In this document: positions 44,284 to 55,856 of the stretch, piece by piece
How positions within the stretch are numbered: the stretch's first letter is position 1
How the letters are laid out: the number at the start of each line of letters is the position of its first letter
Source of the DNA: Devosia soli
GTDB taxonomy: Bacteria > Pseudomonadota > Alphaproteobacteria > Rhizobiales > Devosiaceae
Direction: 5' to 3'
DNA length: 64,000 bases
Assembly: GCF_000970455.1 (NCBI RefSeq)
Contig: NZ_LAJG01000014.1
Location: 310,001-374,000 of the forward strand
Translations under genes and position numbers: made by a program
Notes under the pieces: generated by a model
Told to the model about the DNA's origin: nothing
Databases searched by the model: none
The model's input: the letters and a program-made list of their open reading frames with translations, nothing else

Positions 44284-45560
44284 CAGTTGAACCATAGGGC
44301 AAACATGGGCCAATCATCGCCCATGACGCGATTGATCTCAGCAAAGCTCTCTGCATCGGCAATCGGACCATCGTCTAGGAACGGCAGTGCGCCGGAGCCC
44401 GTGAAGAGCAGGACCAAATCGGTTTCTTCCGCGGTCTCGAAATAGGTCTTGAGATTGAAACCCTGCTTGAAGCGCCAATGGGGGATCAGCAAGTCGCCGT
44501 GGAGGATTTCGTCGACCGAATCGAGCGCCTGCCGCCAAGCCGCGACGACGTCTTCGGTCACCTCGCGGCCCGGAACAAGCGACGTCTGGCGCGGTGAGGG
44601 CACGAGCTCCCGGTCGTCGTCCGTTTCGGCGAGGATGGCGTCCCAATTCTGGCGCGAGAGCATGATGATATTCGCGAGGCGAACGAGGACGGCCGAAAGC
44701 CGCCCCTTGTCGATCACCGGAAAACGGGACGTATGAATGGCTGCGATCGCATCGGCGAAGAATGCATCGCTTTCGGCATCCATGAACATCGTGCCCGAGC
44801 CGCGCGAATACTCCTCCATCGGCAGACCGGCCTCGGGAAAGATGCGATGGAAATAGTTGTCGAAAAACGCCGAAAAATCATGCGCCAGCGCGATTTCGAC
44901 GGGCGCCGCGGTGACATTGGCATAGCCCGCGAACCAGAACCCGTCCGCATTATCAAAGCCGATGGTCAGATCGGCCGCGGGGGACTTGGTCTTGACCTTG
45001 CCCGAAGGCGGCTGCGCGTCCGGGCTGGGAATATCGAAATAGCCGCCGGCCTGATAGAGCAGCGTGCCGAGCGTTTCGGTCTCGCCTGCTGTGCCGTCAC
45101 CATCGAAATCGATGCGCACCTTGAGCGGATCGATCGGGACGACGAAGTCCGACCCCTGCCCCGCTCGCATCATATATCTGCCGGCCGCGTCGAGATCCTT
45201 GCTGAACCCATCGAGAATGTCGCGGAACTGCCGATAGCTCAGCGGCTCAGGGTCTGGATTGCCGGGCGTCGAGATGGTCTCGCTGCCGAGGCCAAGAAAC
45301 AGCGACAGTGGTCGCGCATCGGGCGTGACGGCGCCGTGGCGATAGAGGGCTTTCGCAAAGGTTTCGTAGGCTGAAACGAGGCCAGCCATACCGAGGGCGA
45401 AACAGGCGTCTCCCTCGCCAAGATCGCATTGAGGCGCGAAGGCGGCAGCAAATGCGCCGGACTGGCCCTCGTAGAGACTTTGCGCGAGCCCGTCACCCGC
45501 TTCTCCCGCCCATGCAGGGGCTGCAAGAAGGCTGAGTCCGGCTACGATCCAGGTCTTCAT
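44283..45560 (-). CDS. Exported protein of unknown function with an EF-hand-like loop
   Basis: The 425-residue protein has a signal peptide (MKTWIVAGLSLLAAPAWA before GEAG). The mature part has several Cys near the start (PQCDLGEGDACFALGMA) and an acidic DxDxDG-type loop IDFDGDGTAGETETLG, like a dockerin or EF-hand calcium site. A long helical C-terminal region contains HWRFKQGFNLKTYFETAEET. I cannot name the family. GGGAGG precedes the ATG at 45560, only 16 bp from the ligA stop, so it is transcribed behind ligA. It heads a translationally coupled set with the two DUF3828-like genes. Confidence 0.75.
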   Translation of the reverse strand: MKTWIVAGLSLLAAPAWAGEAGDGLAQSLYEGQSGAFAAAFAPQCDLGEGDACFALGMAGLVSAYETFAKALYRHGAVTPDARPLSLFLGLGSETISTPGNPDPEPLSYRQFRDILDGFSKDLDAAGRYMMRAGQGSDFVVPIDPLKVRIDFDGDGTAGETETLGTLLYQAGGYFDIPSPDAQPPSGKVKTKSPAADLTIGFDNADGFWFAGYANVTAAPVEIALAHDFSAFFDNYFHRIFPEAGLPMEEYSRGSGTMFMDAESDAFFADAIAAIHTSRFPVIDKGRLSAVLVRLANIIMLSRQNWDAILAETDDDRELVPSPRQTSLVPGREVTEDVVAAWRQALDSVDEILHGDLLIPHWRFKQGFNLKTYFETAEETDLVLLFTGSGALPFLDDGPIADAESFAEINRVMGDDWPMFALWFN

Positions 45561-45576
45561 TCGTCCTCCCTGCCGC

Positions 45577-47817
<2,241 letters not shown>

Positions 47818-47856
47818 CTATTTAACTGCGGCGACGATGCCGCGAAAGCCGGCAAG

Positions 47857-49527
47857 CTATTTCACGGCGCCGAGCAATTTCTTGGCAGCAGCGCGCGCCT
47901 CACTGGTGATCTCGGCACCGGCGAGCATGCGCGCGACTTCCTCCTGCCGCGCATCGGTTTCGAGCGGGCGAACATGCGTGCGCATGAAGGCGCCCTCCTC
48001 CACCATCTGCTTTTCGATGAGCAGATGCCGATTGGCGCGGGCTGCGACCTGGGGTGCATGGGTCACGGTCAAGACCTGGACATTCTTTGCGAGCCGCGCG
48101 AGCCGCCGCCCGATGGCATCGGCAACGGCGCCGCCGACGCCGGTGTCGATTTCGTCAAAGATCAGGACCGGGGCAGACCCACGATCGGCCAGCACCACCT
48201 TGAGCGCAAGAAGGAAGCGGCTCAACTCGCCCCCCGAGGCGACCTTGAGCAGCGGACCGGCAGCCGTGCCCGGATTGGTCTGCACATGGAAGGCAATCTG
48301 GTCAAAGCCGGTCGACGCCACGCGGTCGGTGTCGATCTGATGGTCGACAATGAACTTGGCAGCAGCGAGCTTGAGATCAGGCAACTCGGCCTCGACTGCC
48401 TTGCTCAATGCCTTGGCGGCCTTGGCCCGGCCGGCCGAAAGCGTTTCGGAGGCTTCCCGATAGCGCGCCCGCGCCTGCGCCTGCTCGGCTTCGAGAGCCC
48501 TCAGCCGGCTTTCCCCACTTTGCAGCGTATCGAGATCGCCTTGGTATTTTTCAAGCACCGCCGGCAGGTCGTCCGGCGTCGTCTGATGTTTGCGCGCAGC
48601 GGCACGCAGGGCGAATAGCCGCTCCTCTACCGATTCGAGCTCTGCCGGATCATAGGCCATTTGACGCTGCAGGTCGGTCAGCGCTTCGCCAGCTCTATCG
48701 AGCGTGACCAGGGTAGTATCGAGCGCATCAACGATGGGCTGGAAGAGCTCGGCGCCACCATCCACCTTCCGCAGGAGGCGCCGCATCAGGCCAGACAGAG
48801 CCGGCGACGGCGCATTAGGTCCATTGAGCAATTCGTCGATTTCGATGAGGTCGGCAGCCGATTTTTCCGCCTGCTGCAGTTGCTGCCGGCGTTCTGCCAA
48901 TTCAGCTTCTTCGCCCACGGAGGGCTTGAGCTTGCCCAGTTCTTCGACCGTGTGGCGCGCATAGTCTTCAGCCGCGACGGCCTCGGCAACCTTGGCCTGT
49001 TGTTCCTTGACCGCCTGCTGCACTTCGGCGAGATCGGCCCACGCTTCGCGCACGGCAGCAGCCGGTACTGCGAGTTCACCGAAGGCGTCGAGGGCGGCGC
49101 GGTGCGTCGCGACGTCAACCAGGGCACGATCATCGTGCTGGCCGTGGATCTCGATGATCTGGCTGCCGATCTTTTGCAGGAGCGAAGCCGACACCGGCTG
49201 GTCATTGATGAAAGCCCGGGTGCGGCCATCGGCGAATTGTACGCGGCGCAGAATGACCTCTTCGTCATCGGCGATGGCATTGTCGCGCAGAAGTGCGCGG
49301 GCCGGATGCGACGAGGGCAGCTGCACCATGGCGACGACCTGGCCGCTCTCCTGACCATGGCGAACGAGCGAGGCATCGCCGCGCCCACCGAGCGCCAGCG
49401 TCAAAGCGTCAAGCAGGATCGACTTGCCGGCGCCGGTTTCGCCCGTCAGCACGGTCATGCCGGTGTCGAGCGCCAGATCGAGCTGGTCGATGAGGACGAT
49501 ATTGCGGACCGAAAGCGCGTTCAGCAT
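47857..49527 (-). CDS. recN: DNA repair protein RecN
   Basis: RecN is an SMC-like ATPase that acts at double-strand breaks. The 556-residue protein has an N-terminal P-loop GETGAGKS (29-36), a Q-loop region QIIEIHGQHDDRALVDVATH, a long coiled coil through the middle, and a C-terminal signature and Walker B (SGGELSRFLLALKVVLADRG, LIFDEIDTGVGGAVADAIGR). It starts MLNALSVRNIVLID, the usual RecN start. It lies upstream of ligA and downstream of bamD with two small genes between. Confidence 0.96.
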   Translation of the reverse strand: MLNALSVRNIVLIDQLDLALDTGMTVLTGETGAGKSILLDALTLALGGRGDASLVRHGQESGQVVAMVQLPSSHPARALLRDNAIADDEEVILRRVQFADGRTRAFINDQPVSASLLQKIGSQIIEIHGQHDDRALVDVATHRAALDAFGELAVPAAAVREAWADLAEVQQAVKEQQAKVAEAVAAEDYARHTVEELGKLKPSVGEEAELAERRQQLQQAEKSAADLIEIDELLNGPNAPSPALSGLMRRLLRKVDGGAELFQPIVDALDTTLVTLDRAGEALTDLQRQMAYDPAELESVEERLFALRAAARKHQTTPDDLPAVLEKYQGDLDTLQSGESRLRALEAEQAQARARYREASETLSAGRAKAAKALSKAVEAELPDLKLAAAKFIVDHQIDTDRVASTGFDQIAFHVQTNPGTAAGPLLKVASGGELSRFLLALKVVLADRGSAPVLIFDEIDTGVGGAVADAIGRRLARLAKNVQVLTVTHAPQVAARANRHLLIEKQMVEEGAFMRTHVRPLETDARQEEVARMLAGAEITSEARAAAKKLLGAVK

Positions 49528-49692
49528 GCGGGATCTATCCAGAGACAGCCGGTCGATTTAGCCCCGGTTCTAGCATTGGCGCTGGAAGAGGCGTCGGCGG
49601 CAATTCACTTTCGCACAGGATAGCCAAAAAGAACAAAATGGCAACTGGTCGAGCGACGCTGTGGACGAAGATGTTGGAAGCCAAGTCGGACT

Positions 49693-50358
49693 CTAAGCGG
49701 CATAGCCAATCCACCCGCGAAAACTATAGGCGGCGTAGAACAAACTGACGTCGCGAAAACCGGCTTCGCGCAGCAGCGCTTCGTCTTCCTCAGGCGAAAG
49801 AATCATGAGCTTGGATGCCATCGTCGCCGCAGACTGCTCGACCCGGGCTGGATCGACGGCATCTGTCGAACCAAAGGCGACGTGGCGTTTGAGCCAGGTT
49901 GAACGATCCGGCTCGCCTGCAGCGATGCTGATATGGGCAACGACGAATGGCGCCCCGGAGCGAAGACGCTGATGGATCTGTCGCAGGGTTTCGAGGCGTT
50001 GGTCACGTGGCACGAAATGGAACGTGAGAAGACAGGTCGCTGCGTCGAAGGGACCCCGAGGCGCTGCATCGATATAGCCGTTGTGGAGCTTGACCCGATT
50101 ACCCTGCGATCCAAGTGTCGCCCTGGCGATCTCCAGCATTTCAGCGCTCGGATCAACACCATCGAACGACCAGCCCGGCGCGAAATCGGCAAAGGCCTTG
50201 AGCTCGAGCCCACCTCCCGCGCCAAGGACCAGAACTTGACCGGTGGGCGGCATGGTCTCGGCGAGCAGCAGATTGGTCATCCGATGGAGCGAAGCGAAAC
50301 CCGGCACCTGGCTTGGCGGGCCATCGACATAGGCGTGCGGGGATTTGGATGGGACCAT
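49693..50358 (-). CDS. Class I SAM-dependent methyltransferase
   Basis: The 221-residue protein has a class I methyltransferase core: VLVLGAGGGLELKAFADFAP (SAM-binding glycine loop), FDGVDPSAEMLEIARATL, and DAATCLLTFHFVPRDQRLET. The C-terminus ends YAAYSFRGWIGY. The substrate is unknown. It sits between recN and the small membrane protein gene and is not part of the usual lpxC-bamD-recN-ligA set, so it looks like a local insertion into that order. Confidence 0.87.
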   Translation of the reverse strand: MVPSKSPHAYVDGPPSQVPGFASLHRMTNLLLAETMPPTGQVLVLGAGGGLELKAFADFAPGWSFDGVDPSAEMLEIARATLGSQGNRVKLHNGYIDAAPRGPFDAATCLLTFHFVPRDQRLETLRQIHQRLRSGAPFVVAHISIAAGEPDRSTWLKRHVAFGSTDAVDPARVEQSAATMASKLMILSPEEDEALLREAGFRDVSLFYAAYSFRGWIGYAA

Positions 50359-50430
50359 GTCGACAACTCAAGCTAAGTTCGTAACAGATGATGTTACGTA
50401 TGAAAGAGTGTCAAGAGTTGGACCCGCAGA

Positions 50431-50730
50431 TCAAGCAGTCTTTGGAAAAGCGCGTTGCAGCTCGCAGAAGAGCAAGGACAGGACAAGAGCGGGAACGAGC
50501 GTGAGCGCCGTATCTTCCAGAGCACCGCCGAACCCAGCTCCATTGAGGTTCTCGACGAGGTCGACGGTTTCGTTGGTCAACTGAAGAGATACGACAATGG
50601 CAAGAGCCACGATCGGCCGTCTCAGGGCCAGCGCCAAGCCAAGATAGACGACAGTGCCCACGATGAGATGCAGGACCGGATCGGTCAGGCCCGTCATGTC
50701 CTTGATCAGCATTTTCGCAAAGTGCCACAT
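50431..50730 (-). CDS. Small membrane protein of unknown function
   Basis: The 99-residue protein has two or three hydrophobic segments (LHLIVGTVVYLGLALALRRP, IVALAIVVSLQLTNETVDLV, ALTLVPALVLSLLFCEL) with a hydrophilic hairpin ENLNGAGFGGALED between. I do not recognise a family. It is on the same strand as the methyltransferase gene 72 bp downstream. No clear ribosome site is seen before its ATG. Confidence 0.65.
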   Translation of the reverse strand: MWHFAKMLIKDMTGLTDPVLHLIVGTVVYLGLALALRRPIVALAIVVSLQLTNETVDLVENLNGAGFGGALEDTALTLVPALVLSLLFCELQRAFPKTA

Positions 50731-50812
50731 GGCAGGTCCGCAGGAAGGTCGACGCTGCCATCTAGCTTAGCGCAGAAGTCGTGAACGCGCGGTATCGGGA
50801 AGACGTAAATGC

Positions 50813-50836
50813 AAAAGGGCCCCGCAGGGCCCTTTT
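50813..50836. terminator. Terminator downstream of bamD
   Basis: AAAAGGGCCC, loop CGCA, GGGCCCTTTT is a perfect 10-bp stem with A and T runs. It lies 19 bp past the bamD stop and separates lpxC-bamD from the small membrane protein gene. Confidence 0.9.
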
Positions 50837-50855
50837 TAATTCAGTTCGCAAAAGC

Positions 50856-51677
50856 TCAGTTCTTGTGAGCGGCGAGCCAGCTGCCGGAATTGAGCTGGGG
50901 CGCAAGGCCCTGCTTACCCAAAAGTTCGAAGGCGCGCTTGTACCAGTCGCTCGAGGGATAGTTATGGCCCAGGACTGCGGCAGCGGACATGGCTTCGTTG
51001 GTGAGGCCAAGCAGCAGGTAGCCTTCGGTCAGGCGATAGAGCGCCTCTTCGATATGAGTGGATGTCTGCCACTTCTCAACCACTTCCCGGAAGCGGTTGA
51101 TGGCGGCGGTATATTCGCCGTTGCCCAGATAATAGCGGCCGACGGACATTTCCTTGCCGGCGAGCTGGTCATAAGCGACGAGGAGCTTTTCCTTGGCGTC
51201 CTTGGCGTGCTCGGAATTCGGATAGTTGGCGATCAGCAGGTCATAGGTGTCGATCGCATCGCGTGAAAGCTGCTGGTCGCGGGTGATGTCCTTGATCTGG
51301 CCGAAATAGGACGTGCCCTTGAGCCAGAGGACGTAAGGCACGTCCTTGCCATTGGGATAGAGCGCCAGATAGCGATCGGCGGCCAGAATGGCCTCGTTGA
51401 ACTTGCCAATGCGATAGTGGGCATAGACCTGCATCAGCTTGCTCTTCTCGGTCAGCGCATCGCGCGGATGCTGGCGATCGAGCTGTTCGAGCTTCTTGAT
51501 GGCGGTTTGGTAATATTGGCGATCCATGTCGTCCAGCGCGCCCTGATAGAGGGCAGCGGCCGGAACGATCGGTTCTTCCTTGATCTTGGGCGGGCCAAAC
51601 AGGCCGCCGCCGGCACAGGCGGTCAGAACGGCAGCGAAAAGACCCATGGCGACAAATCGGACAGCCCGGTTTGTCAT
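50856..51677 (-). CDS. bamD: Outer membrane assembly lipoprotein BamD
   Basis: BamD is the essential lipoprotein partner of BamA in outer-membrane beta-barrel assembly. The 273-residue precursor has a lipoprotein signal (RAVRFVAMGLFAAVLTAC, lipidated Cys21). TPR repeats follow: LYQGALDDMDRQYYQTAIKK, LMQVYAHYRIGKFNEAILAA, and ELPNSEHAKDAKEKL-like NYPNSEHAKDAKEKLL. I use the ATG at 51677 because it gives a normal signal peptide. It follows lpxC, the order seen throughout the alphaproteobacteria. Confidence 0.95.
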   Translation of the reverse strand: MTNRAVRFVAMGLFAAVLTACAGGGLFGPPKIKEEPIVPAAALYQGALDDMDRQYYQTAIKKLEQLDRQHPRDALTEKSKLMQVYAHYRIGKFNEAILAADRYLALYPNGKDVPYVLWLKGTSYFGQIKDITRDQQLSRDAIDTYDLLIANYPNSEHAKDAKEKLLVAYDQLAGKEMSVGRYYLGNGEYTAAINRFREVVEKWQTSTHIEEALYRLTEGYLLLGLTNEAMSAAAVLGHNYPSSDWYKRAFELLGKQGLAPQLNSGSWLAAHKN

Positions 51678-51789
51678 CTGCCTTACAACGTTAAAAGTCA
51701 CGCAGTGCCCCGTTCTTCAATCAACCACAATCGCTTGCGGCGTAATTAGCAATTGGATCAAAACTGTGGCGCAGCCAGCAGCGGAGCCG

Positions 51790-52746
51790 TCAGCGCACCG
51801 AGCGTAGATAGTGGCGAACCCCCAGGCCTTCCGGCTGATCGTCGAAGGCTTCGACTTCCAGCGGCAGATCCTCGGCGTTGACTATCTCATAATTGGCCTC
51901 GCTCGAAAAGAGACCGGCCAGGACGTGGGCATTGAGCGCATGCCCGCCCTTGTACGAGCGGAACCGACCCCAGATGGGCAGCCCACCGAGCGAAAGATCG
52001 CCAATGGCATCGAGCAGCTTGTGGCGCACGAATTCGTCTTCGTAGCGCAAGCCATTGGGATTGAGCACGCGGTCTTCGTCGACCGTGATGGAATTATCAA
52101 GGCTCGAGCCCAGCGCATAGCCGGCCTGGCGGAGCGCCTTGGCATCGCGAGCAAAGCCGAACGTGCGAGCCCGGGAAACGTCTTCGAGATAGCGGCGCGG
52201 CGTCCAATCGAAGATCATGCGCTGGCGGCCAATGACCTTGGAATCGAAGTCGATCTCGAGATCGAGCGCGCGGCCGTTATAAGGCTCGAGCGCAGCGAAA
52301 GCGTCGTTGTTGCGCACGGTGACGGCGCGTACGATCTTGAGGAATTTCCGATGCGCCGGCTGAGTTTCGAGGCCGACTTCCATTATCGCGGCAGCGAATG
52401 GAAAGGAGCTGCCATCGAGAATCGGACATTCGGGTCCATCAAGGGTGATGAGCGCGTTGTCGACGCCCATGCCGGAAAGGGCCGACGTGACGTGTTCGAC
52501 CGTCGCAACGCTGACGCTGTCACCAAGATCGAGCGTGGTGCAGAGCGTCGTGCGGCTCACACGGGAAAAATGCACGGAGACCGGTTGGGTGACGCGCCCT
52601 TCCCCAAGATCGCGACGGATCAGGAAGCCACTGTCTGCCGGAGCCGGCGCCAGGGTCAGAGTAACGGGCGCTGCCGAATGCACGCCATAACCGGAAAACG
52701 AGACTTCGCCGGCAAGCGTGCGCTGGCGCGTGGACATCTTTTTCAT
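51790..52746 (-). CDS. lpxC: UDP-3-O-acyl-N-acetylglucosamine deacetylase
   Basis: LpxC catalyses the committed zinc-dependent step of lipid A synthesis. The 318-residue protein has RTLAGEVSFSGYGVHSAAPV at the start, the first metal His in TVEHVTSALSGMGVDNALI, DGSSFPFAAAI, and the second site in RHKLLDAIGDLSLGGLPI with GHALNAHVLAGLF. The ATG at 52746 lies behind GGAG. The presence of LpxC shows that the organism makes lipid A. It is transcribed from behind the ftsZ terminator. Confidence 0.97.
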   Translation of the reverse strand: MKKMSTRQRTLAGEVSFSGYGVHSAAPVTLTLAPAPADSGFLIRRDLGEGRVTQPVSVHFSRVSRTTLCTTLDLGDSVSVATVEHVTSALSGMGVDNALITLDGPECPILDGSSFPFAAAIMEVGLETQPAHRKFLKIVRAVTVRNNDAFAALEPYNGRALDLEIDFDSKVIGRQRMIFDWTPRRYLEDVSRARTFGFARDAKALRQAGYALGSSLDNSITVDEDRVLNPNGLRYEDEFVRHKLLDAIGDLSLGGLPIWGRFRSYKGGHALNAHVLAGLFSSEANYEIVNAEDLPLEVEAFDDQPEGLGVRHYLRSVR

Positions 52747-52796
52747 ACTCTAATTACTCCACCCCCAGAGGGCTTCACGCTCACATACCTGTTAGC

Positions 52797-52829
52797 CAAA
52801 AAAAACTCGGCGCGGAAGTCGCGCCGAGT
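52797..52829 (-). terminator. Terminator downstream of ftsZ
   Basis: ACTCGGCGCG (52805-52814), loop GAAGT, CGCGCCGAGT (52820-52829) make a perfect 10-bp stem followed on the minus strand by eight T. It is the strongest intrinsic terminator in the window and ends ftsZ, so lpxC needs its own promoter. Confidence 0.95.
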
Positions 52830-52858
52830 CACGTTTTCACGGATGTATTGCCTAGAGC

Positions 52859-54541
52859 TTAACCATGCTTGCGAAGGAAGGCCGGAATCTCGAGGCTATC
52901 CTTCTGCGGAGCAGCGGCGGGAGCACGGCCATGCGCATCGAGGTTACCACGGGCGCCCTCGACCGCCGGCGGAACCCGCGAAGTCCTTGCGCCACCTGCT
53001 TCAATGGCGCTGCGGGCAGCAGCGTCGTCAGCCACGGTGGATGCCGGTTCGCGGCGCGGCTCGGCCTGCTGCTGACCCAGGTTGAGACCGACATTTGAGG
53101 CCAGGCGCTTGAAGAGCGCGCGAGCATTGCGGGGCTCTTCAGCCTGACGATCCTGCGCCGCCTGTGACTGGCGTGCAACAACCGGAAGCTCCTCGGTGCG
53201 CGGCATGCGGCGGTAACCGTCCGGACGAGCAGCATGAGAGGGTACATAGACGCTTGGAATCGGCTTTTCTTCGGCCATCGGCGCCTCTTCCGGCTCGGCC
53301 ATCATTTCGGCAGCCGGGACGTAGGGTTCGACAACGATTCCATCATCTTCCATCATCTGCTGCGCCATGGTCGGCACGGCAGCCGGACGCTCGGCGGCAA
53401 AGGCCTGGGCGACGGCTGATTCGACTTCAAAGCCGATGTCTTCGATCATAGCCGGAGCCGGCTCGGGCGCAGGAGCCGAAGCGGCAGCGCGGGCCGGTTC
53501 GACCGGCACGTGGCGGCGGACGGCGAGCGGGGTGCGCGATGCATGCGGCTTGGCCGGCTCCATGGCCTGGACCATGGTGGCATCGGTGCCGGTGGCAACG
53601 ACGGAGACGCGGATGGTGCCGGTGAGGTCCGGATCGTACGTCGCGCCGAGGATGATGTTGGCGTCTGAGTCGACTTCCTCGCGGATACGGGAAGCGGCTT
53701 CGTCGACTTCATAAAGGGTGAGATCGGGGCCGCCGGTGATCGAGATGAGGAGGCCACGGGCACCCTGCATCGAGACATCGTCGAGGAGCGGATTGGCGAT
53801 CGCGGCTTCGGCGGCGTGGCGGGCACGATCTTCGCCGGAGGCTTCACCGGTACCCATCATCGCCTTGCCCATGCCGCGCATCACGGCGCGAACGTCGGCG
53901 AAGTCGAGGTTGATCAGGCCCTCTTTGACCATGAGGTCAGTAATACAGGCAACGCCGGAGAACAGAACCTGGTCGGCCATCGCGAAGGCGTCGGCAAAGG
54001 TGGTCTTCTCGTTGGCAACGCGGAAGAGATTCTGGTTCGGGATGACGATGAGCGTATCGACATGGCGATGCAGCTCGTCGATGCCATCCTCAGCAAGGCG
54101 CATACGGCGATTGCCTTCGAAATTGAACGGCTTGGTGACCACGCCAACCGTCAGTATACCCTGTTCGCGGGCTGCACGGGCGATAACCGGGGCAGAACCG
54201 GTGCCGGTGCCACCACCCATGCCGGCGGTGATGAACACCATGTGCGAGCCGGACAAGTGGTCGTTGATTTCGTCCCAGCTTTCTTCGGCAGCAGCGCGAC
54301 CAACTTCGGGGTGCGAACCTGCACCGAGGCCTTCGGTGACACCGACGCCGAGCTGGATTATGCGCTGGGCCTTGGAGAGCGAGAGAGCCTGGGCGTCCGT
54401 ATTGGCAACCACGAAATCGACGCCGCTGAGACCGGACTCGATCATGTTGTTAACGGCGTTACCCCCGGCGCCGCCGGCACCAAACACGGTAATGCGGGGC
54501 TTGAGTTCCTGGATATCGGGGATCGTCAGATTGATGGTCAT
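52859..54541 (-). CDS. ftsZ: Cell division protein FtsZ
   Basis: FtsZ is the tubulin-like GTPase that forms the division ring. The 560-residue protein has [18 protein letters not shown], the tubulin signature GGGTGTG (109-115), the T7-loop region [20 protein letters not shown], and a core ending near residue 335. A long Ala/Pro/Glu-rich linker of about 210 residues follows and then the C-terminal peptide [11 protein letters not shown], which binds FtsA and other partners. The long linker is typical of alphaproteobacteria. It is not next to ftsA here: a plus-strand VOC gene and a DUF4126 gene lie between, so it depends on its own promoter in 54542-54780. Confidence 0.98.
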   Translation of the reverse strand: MTINLTIPDIQELKPRITVFGAGGAGGNAVNNMIESGLSGVDFVVANTDAQALSLSKAQRIIQLGVGVTEGLGAGSHPEVGRAAAEESWDEINDHLSGSHMVFITAGMGGGTGTGSAPVIARAAREQGILTVGVVTKPFNFEGNRRMRLAEDGIDELHRHVDTLIVIPNQNLFRVANEKTTFADAFAMADQVLFSGVACITDLMVKEGLINLDFADVRAVMRGMGKAMMGTGEASGEDRARHAAEAAIANPLLDDVSMQGARGLLISITGGPDLTLYEVDEAASRIREEVDSDANIILGATYDPDLTGTIRVSVVATGTDATMVQAMEPAKPHASRTPLAVRRHVPVEPARAAASAPAPEPAPAMIEDIGFEVESAVAQAFAAERPAAVPTMAQQMMEDDGIVVEPYVPAAEMMAEPEEAPMAEEKPIPSVYVPSHAARPDGYRRMPRTEELPVVARQSQAAQDRQAEEPRNARALFKRLASNVGLNLGQQQAEPRREPASTVADDAAARSAIEAGGARTSRVPPAVEGARGNLDAHGRAPAAAPQKDSLEIPAFLRKHG

Positions 54542-54705
54542 TTATGGCATGGCCCCATAGGTGGCGTGGTTGATTAAGATTTACCCGCCAAATCGTTAAC
54601 CAGAGCCTAACAATTGTCCCGCCAGCGTTAACTTAGCCGCAATTTGCGAGACATCGCGCATCATCGTTTACTCCCCCTTAACCGCCGAAACAGCCGGGAA
54701 CCGGC

Positions 54706-54734
54706 TTGACACGACACTTTTTTGTACATAACCA
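54706..54734 (+). promoter_or_regulatory. Promoter of the VOC gene in the region upstream of ftsZ
   Basis: TTGACA at 54706-54711 and TAACCA at 54729-54734 are 17 bp apart, and GGGGAG precedes the ATG at 54781. The remaining 240 bp between ftsZ and the VOC gene is A/T-rich with several GTTAAC/TTAA sequences. I could not fix the ftsZ promoter in it. Confidence 0.6.
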
Positions 54735-54780
54735 TTATTTCATATAGCTATTAAGTTATGTTAACGCACAGGGGAGCGAA

Positions 54781-55242
54781 ATGACAAAGTTGATGACGTG
54801 CCTGTGGTTCGATGATCGGATCGACGAGGCGATAAGGTTCTATACGGCAACGTTCAGGGATTCGCGGGTGGTGCACATCGTCCGTCAAGGACCCGATTCT
54901 GCCGCCTTCACCGCCGTACTCGAATTGGCGGGGCAGCAGATCTTCCTCCTCAATGGCGGACCACAGTTCAAGTTCACCGAAGCCACCAGCATCATGATCG
55001 AATGCGATGGCCAGGAAGAGGTGGACTATTATTGGAATGCCCTGACGACCAACGGCGGCACCGAAAGCATGTGTGGCTGGTGCAAGGACAAGTTCGGCTT
55101 TTCCTGGCAGGTGGTTCCCAAACAGATATACGAAACGGTTCTCGGGCCAGATAAGGACGGCGCTGGCCGGGCAATGCAGGCGATGATGAGCATGGGGAAG
55201 CTTATCGTTGCCGATCTCGAACGCGCCTATGCCGGCAATTAG
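54781..55242 (+). CDS. VOC-superfamily (PhnB-like) protein
   Basis: The 153-residue protein matches PhnB/3-demethylubiquinone-like VOC proteins: CLWFDDRIDEAIRFYTATFR, AFTAVLELAGQQIFLLNGGP, and SMCGWCKDKFGFSWQVVPKQ, a WCxDxFGxSWQVVP motif typical of this subgroup. Its role is unknown; such proteins are often annotated as glyoxalase-like. It is transcribed against the surrounding division genes, divergent from ftsZ and convergent with the DUF4126 gene, so it looks inserted. Confidence 0.88.
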   Translation: MTKLMTCLWFDDRIDEAIRFYTATFRDSRVVHIVRQGPDSAAFTAVLELAGQQIFLLNGGPQFKFTEATSIMIECDGQEEVDYYWNALTTNGGTESMCGWCKDKFGFSWQVVPKQIYETVLGPDKDGAGRAMQAMMSMGKLIVADLERAYAGN

Positions 55243-55288
55243 CCGCGGCTGGGGGCGACTTGATGATCGCCCCTGACCGGGCCAGAGA

Positions 55289-55768
55289 TCAGCGATGATG
55301 TTCGATCGTCTTTGGCTGCATCAGCTTGGGATTGGCAACGAGGAGGCCCGTCCCGAAGACCAGGGCGTCTTCGACGAGACCTGTCGTTGTCTGCCCATAG
55401 CGCTTCATAGTGGCCATTCGGATGCGCCAGCCGACATAGGACGATAGCAGCGCCGTGCCCACGGCAATGGCGGCGCCCGCGGCGCGCTGGTCGCGTGGCG
55501 CGAGCGCCGCGCCGGCATAGGCAGCGGTGACGCTGCGAACGGCAAGTCCGATGGGCACGATGCGATCCGGCGCGGTTTTCATCTTGTCGCCGACCATTTC
55601 CGCGCCGGCAAAGGCGGTCGCGCCGGCTGTGAAGAGACGGCTCCTGAAAAGCCTTTGAAACGGCAAGGACGCGGGCACTTCGCGCCGGCGTGTGGCAATG
55701 GCGATGGCGGCAAGCGGGGTTATCCCGCGCTGGCCGGCAACGAGCCCGATAAGAAATGAACGAAGCAT
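55289..55768 (-). CDS. DUF4126-like membrane protein
   Basis: The 159-residue protein starts MLRSFLIGLVAGQRGITPLA, with the GxxxGxR-like glycine/Arg motif of DUF4126. It has several small-residue-rich helices (VTAAYAGAALAPRDQRAAGA, AIAVGTALLSSYVGWRIR), so it is probably in the inner membrane. GGAG precedes the ATG. It is on the ftsA strand, 88 bp after the ftsA stop, and ends close to the convergent VOC gene. Function unknown. Confidence 0.8.
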   Translation of the reverse strand: MLRSFLIGLVAGQRGITPLAAIAIATRRREVPASLPFQRLFRSRLFTAGATAFAGAEMVGDKMKTAPDRIVPIGLAVRSVTAAYAGAALAPRDQRAAGAAIAVGTALLSSYVGWRIRMATMKRYGQTTTGLVEDALVFGTGLLVANPKLMQPKTIEHHR

Positions 55769-55856
55769 AATGTTCTCCGAGGCGGATAATCCCCGGAGTA
55801 ACGGCGGTGGCTTGGAAACGATCCTGGACCGCGCGGCGCTTTGGAACGGAGCCGGA

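Noticed and set aside
54740-54775. CtrA-like TTAA-GTTATG-TTAA in the region between ftsZ and the VOC gene
   Set aside because: The CtrA consensus needs a 7-bp spacer; this has 6, and A/T-rich promoter DNA yields such hits by chance.
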